NCBI GenBank assembly: GCA_937893415.1 | Contig: CALBWZ010000190.1 | Location: 1-7,887 of the forward strand | Origin: an uncultured Comamonadaceae bacterium | GTDB lineage: Bacteria > Pseudomonadota > Gammaproteobacteria > Burkholderiales > Burkholderiaceae_C | Length of the DNA: 7,887 bases | Direction of reading: 5' to 3' | Part shown: positions 6,178 to 7,887 of the stretch, piece by piece | How positions within the stretch are numbered: position 1 is the stretch's first letter | How the letters are laid out: the number at the start of each line of letters is the position of its first letter | Notes under the pieces: generated by a model | Database searches by the model: none | Told to the model about the DNA's origin: nothing | The model's input: the letters and a program-made list of their open reading frames with translations, nothing else | Translations under genes and position numbers: made by a program

Positions 6178-7644
6178 TCAAGCCTCTAGAAGCACACGCA
6201 ACAAGTCATTGACCTGCTGCGGGTTGGCTTTGCCTTTGCTGGCTTTCATGACTTGACCAACCAACGCGTTAAAGGCCTTGTCTTTACCCGCCTTGAATTG
6301 CACCACATTGTCGGGGTTGGCCGCAATCACGTCGGCAATAATCGCCTCTAAGGCCTCAGTGTCGTTCATTTGCTTGAGGCCTTTGGACTCAATTAAGACG
6401 TCGACATCAGCGCTTTCTCCATTCCACAAGGCGTCAAACACTTGGCGCGCGGCGTTGTTGGAGATGGTTTGGTCTTGAATGCGGGCAACCAGTGCCGCCA
6501 ACAACGCCGCTTGCACGGGCGCATGCGCAATATCCAAACCGTCTGCATTCAAACGCTTGGACAACTCACCCATCATCCAATTGGCTACCAGTTTGGGCTG
6601 GCCACAACCTGAGGTGGCCGCTTCAAAGTAGGCCGCCGTGTGTTGGCTAGCAGTGAGCATATCGGCGTCATAAGCGGACAGCCCGTGCGTTTCAATCAAC
6701 CGCTTGGCCATCACACGGGGCAGCTCAGGCATAGCGGCTTGCACACGTGCGACCCACTCGCGAGAAATGACCAATGGGGGAAGATCAGGGTCGGGAAAGT
6801 AGCGGTAATCGGCCGCATCTTCTTTGGTGCGCATGGCACGGGTTTCGCCAGTGTCTGGGTCAAACAAAACAGTTGCTTGTTGAATCGCATAGCCGTCTTC
6901 AATCTGCTCAATTTGCCACAAGATCTCAAAGTCAATGGCTTGTTGCATGAAGCGAAAGCTGTTCAGATTTTTGATCTCACGCCGCGTACCCAGCTCTGCG
7001 CCTGGCTTGCGCACCGAGACGTTGGCGTCGCACCTAAAGCTCCCCTCCTGCATGTTGCCGTCGCAAATACCAATCCACGTTACCAATTTGTGAAGCTCTT
7101 TGGCATAGGCAACAGCCTCGGCGCTGGACCGCATATCGGGCTCAGTCACAATTTCAAGCAGCGGCGTGCCGGCGCGGTTTAAATCAATGCCACTTTGGCC
7201 TATAAAGTCGTCGTGCAAGGACTTGCCCGCATCTTCCTCAAGATGGGCGCGCACCAATCTAACACTGGTGGGCTCGCCGTCCAGCAAAAAACTGACTGTG
7301 CCACCTTGTACCACTGGGGTTTCAAATTGGCTGATTTGATAGCCTTTAGGCAAGTCTGGGTAAAAATAATTTTTACGCGCAAACACGCTTTTGTCTGACA
7401 CATAGCCACCGACAGCCAGCCCCAACTTAATGGCACGCTCAACCGCACCTTTGTTCATCACGGGCAAGGTGCCTGGCAAGGCCATGTCCACCACGCTGGC
7501 TTGCGTGTTCGGCTCGGCACCAAAAGCCACACTAGAGCGGCTGAAAATTTTAGAGTGTGTCGACAGTTGGGTGTGTGTCTCAAAGCCAATAACGACTTCG
7601 TAGCCATTCACTAGCAGGGATTTTTGAGGTGCGAGGGCGCTCAT
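6178..7644 (-). CDS. gatB: Aspartyl/glutamyl-tRNA amidotransferase subunit B
   Basis: GatB is the kinase/tRNA-binding subunit of the GatCAB complex. It phosphorylates Glu-tRNA(Gln) or Asp-tRNA(Asn) so that ammonia from GatA can amidate it. This 488-aa protein is full length. It carries [11 protein letters not shown] (19-29) at the start of the catalytic cradle, [12 protein letters not shown] (95-106), HLEEDAGK (134-141) and the GatB signature [17 protein letters not shown] (153-169). [13 protein letters not shown] follows later, and the YqeY-like tail domain runs from roughly residue 340 to the end (finishing [10 protein letters not shown]). AGGAG lies 7 nt before the ATG, within the end of gatA. 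The ATG overlaps the gatA stop (ATGA), the classical coupled arrangement. In Burkholderiales the complex is commonly needed for one or both amide aminoacyl-tRNAs. Confidence 0.99.
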   Translation of the reverse strand: MSALAPQKSLLVNGYEVVIGFETHTQLSTHSKIFSRSSVAFGAEPNTQASVVDMALPGTLPVMNKGAVERAIKLGLAVGGYVSDKSVFARKNYFYPDLPKGYQISQFETPVVQGGTVSFLLDGEPTSVRLVRAHLEEDAGKSLHDDFIGQSGIDLNRAGTPLLEIVTEPDMRSSAEAVAYAKELHKLVTWIGICDGNMQEGSFRCDANVSVRKPGAELGTRREIKNLNSFRFMQQAIDFEILWQIEQIEDGYAIQQATVLFDPDTGETRAMRTKEDAADYRYFPDPDLPPLVISREWVARVQAAMPELPRVMAKRLIETHGLSAYDADMLTASQHTAAYFEAATSGCGQPKLVANWMMGELSKRLNADGLDIAHAPVQAALLAALVARIQDQTISNNAARQVFDALWNGESADVDVLIESKGLKQMNDTEALEAIIADVIAANPDNVVQFKAGKDKAFNALVGQVMKASKGKANPQQVNDLLRVLLEA

Positions 7645-7887
7645 GTTGCGGCTCCTGGGGTGATCAAGCTGGGGCTGCGTCGATGCCAGTCGGTGGCTTG
7701 CTGAAAACTATGTGCGGTGTGCAACAAGGCAGATTCATTCAAATAGTTGCCCACCAACTGCAAACCCACAGGCATTGCGCCAGCACCAAACCCTGCTGGC
7801 ACGCTCATGCCTGGCAGCCCCGCCAAACTGGTTGACAGGGTAAAAATATCGGCCAAGTAGTTGGCCACAGGGTCATTGCTCTTTTCG
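7641..7887 (-). CDS. gatA: Aspartyl/glutamyl-tRNA amidotransferase subunit A, C-terminal part
   Basis: GatA is the glutaminase (amidase-signature) subunit that supplies ammonia to GatB. Only the last 81 codons lie in the window; the frame stays open to the edge, so the gene is cut by the window, not broken. The visible part reads [18 protein letters not shown], then [13 protein letters not shown] and MPVGLQLVG, the well-conserved C-terminal elements of GatA, and ends GAAT. The catalytic Ser-cisSer-Lys triad is outside the window. Its stop overlaps the gatB start. The in-frame GTG at 7868 is internal, not a start. Confidence 0.97.
   Translation of the reverse strand, partial: EKSNDPVANYLADIFTLSTSLAGLPGMSVPAGFGAGAMPVGLQLVGNYLNESALLHTAHSFQQATDWHRRSPSLITPGAAT

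Overview
The window looks like a chromosomal segment of a betaproteobacterium, most likely order Burkholderiales (Comamonadaceae-like). This rests on the character of the GatB, PyrE, ExoIII and AmpG proteins, the close packing of pyrE, the exonuclease gene and gatAB, and codon use of moderate GC. The organism is inferred from protein style only. No insertion sequence, integrase, CRISPR array, tRNA or rRNA was seen.

Layout. Positions 1-1204 hold two plus-strand genes: a small MarR-like winged-helix protein (90-452), closed by a textbook terminator, and a MASE1-like integral membrane protein of unknown function (589-1158). Positions 1205-1742 have no confident protein gene. They do hold a minus-strand promoter-like sequence, several hairpins and a strong minus-strand terminator, which together suggest an unannotated small RNA of about 175 nt. 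Further upstream on the same strand is a weak 58-codon ORF among more hairpins.

Positions 1743-5403 are a minus-strand block, read in the order exodeoxyribonuclease III (xth), a TonB-family protein (ATGA overlap with xth), a 148-bp gap, a 75-aa membrane-anchored hypothetical protein, and an AmpG-type permease whose ATG lies one base after the stop of the 75-aa ORF. pyrE (5402-6118) diverges from xth so tightly that both start codons share the tetranucleotide CATG. pyrE then converges on gatB (6178-7644), which follows the end of gatA (7641 to the window edge) with another ATGA overlap.

Function. Most of the window is housekeeping: GatAB in transamidation of Glu-tRNA(Gln) or Asp-tRNA(Asn), PyrE in pyrimidine synthesis, ExoIII in base excision repair, AmpG in cell-wall muropeptide recycling, and TonB in energising outer-membrane uptake. 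The items most worth a second look are the candidate small RNA, the shared pyrE/xth start tetranucleotide, the small ORF coupled to ampG, and the in-frame hexanucleotide repeat in the tonB-like gene. I found no strong evidence of a new multi-gene system.
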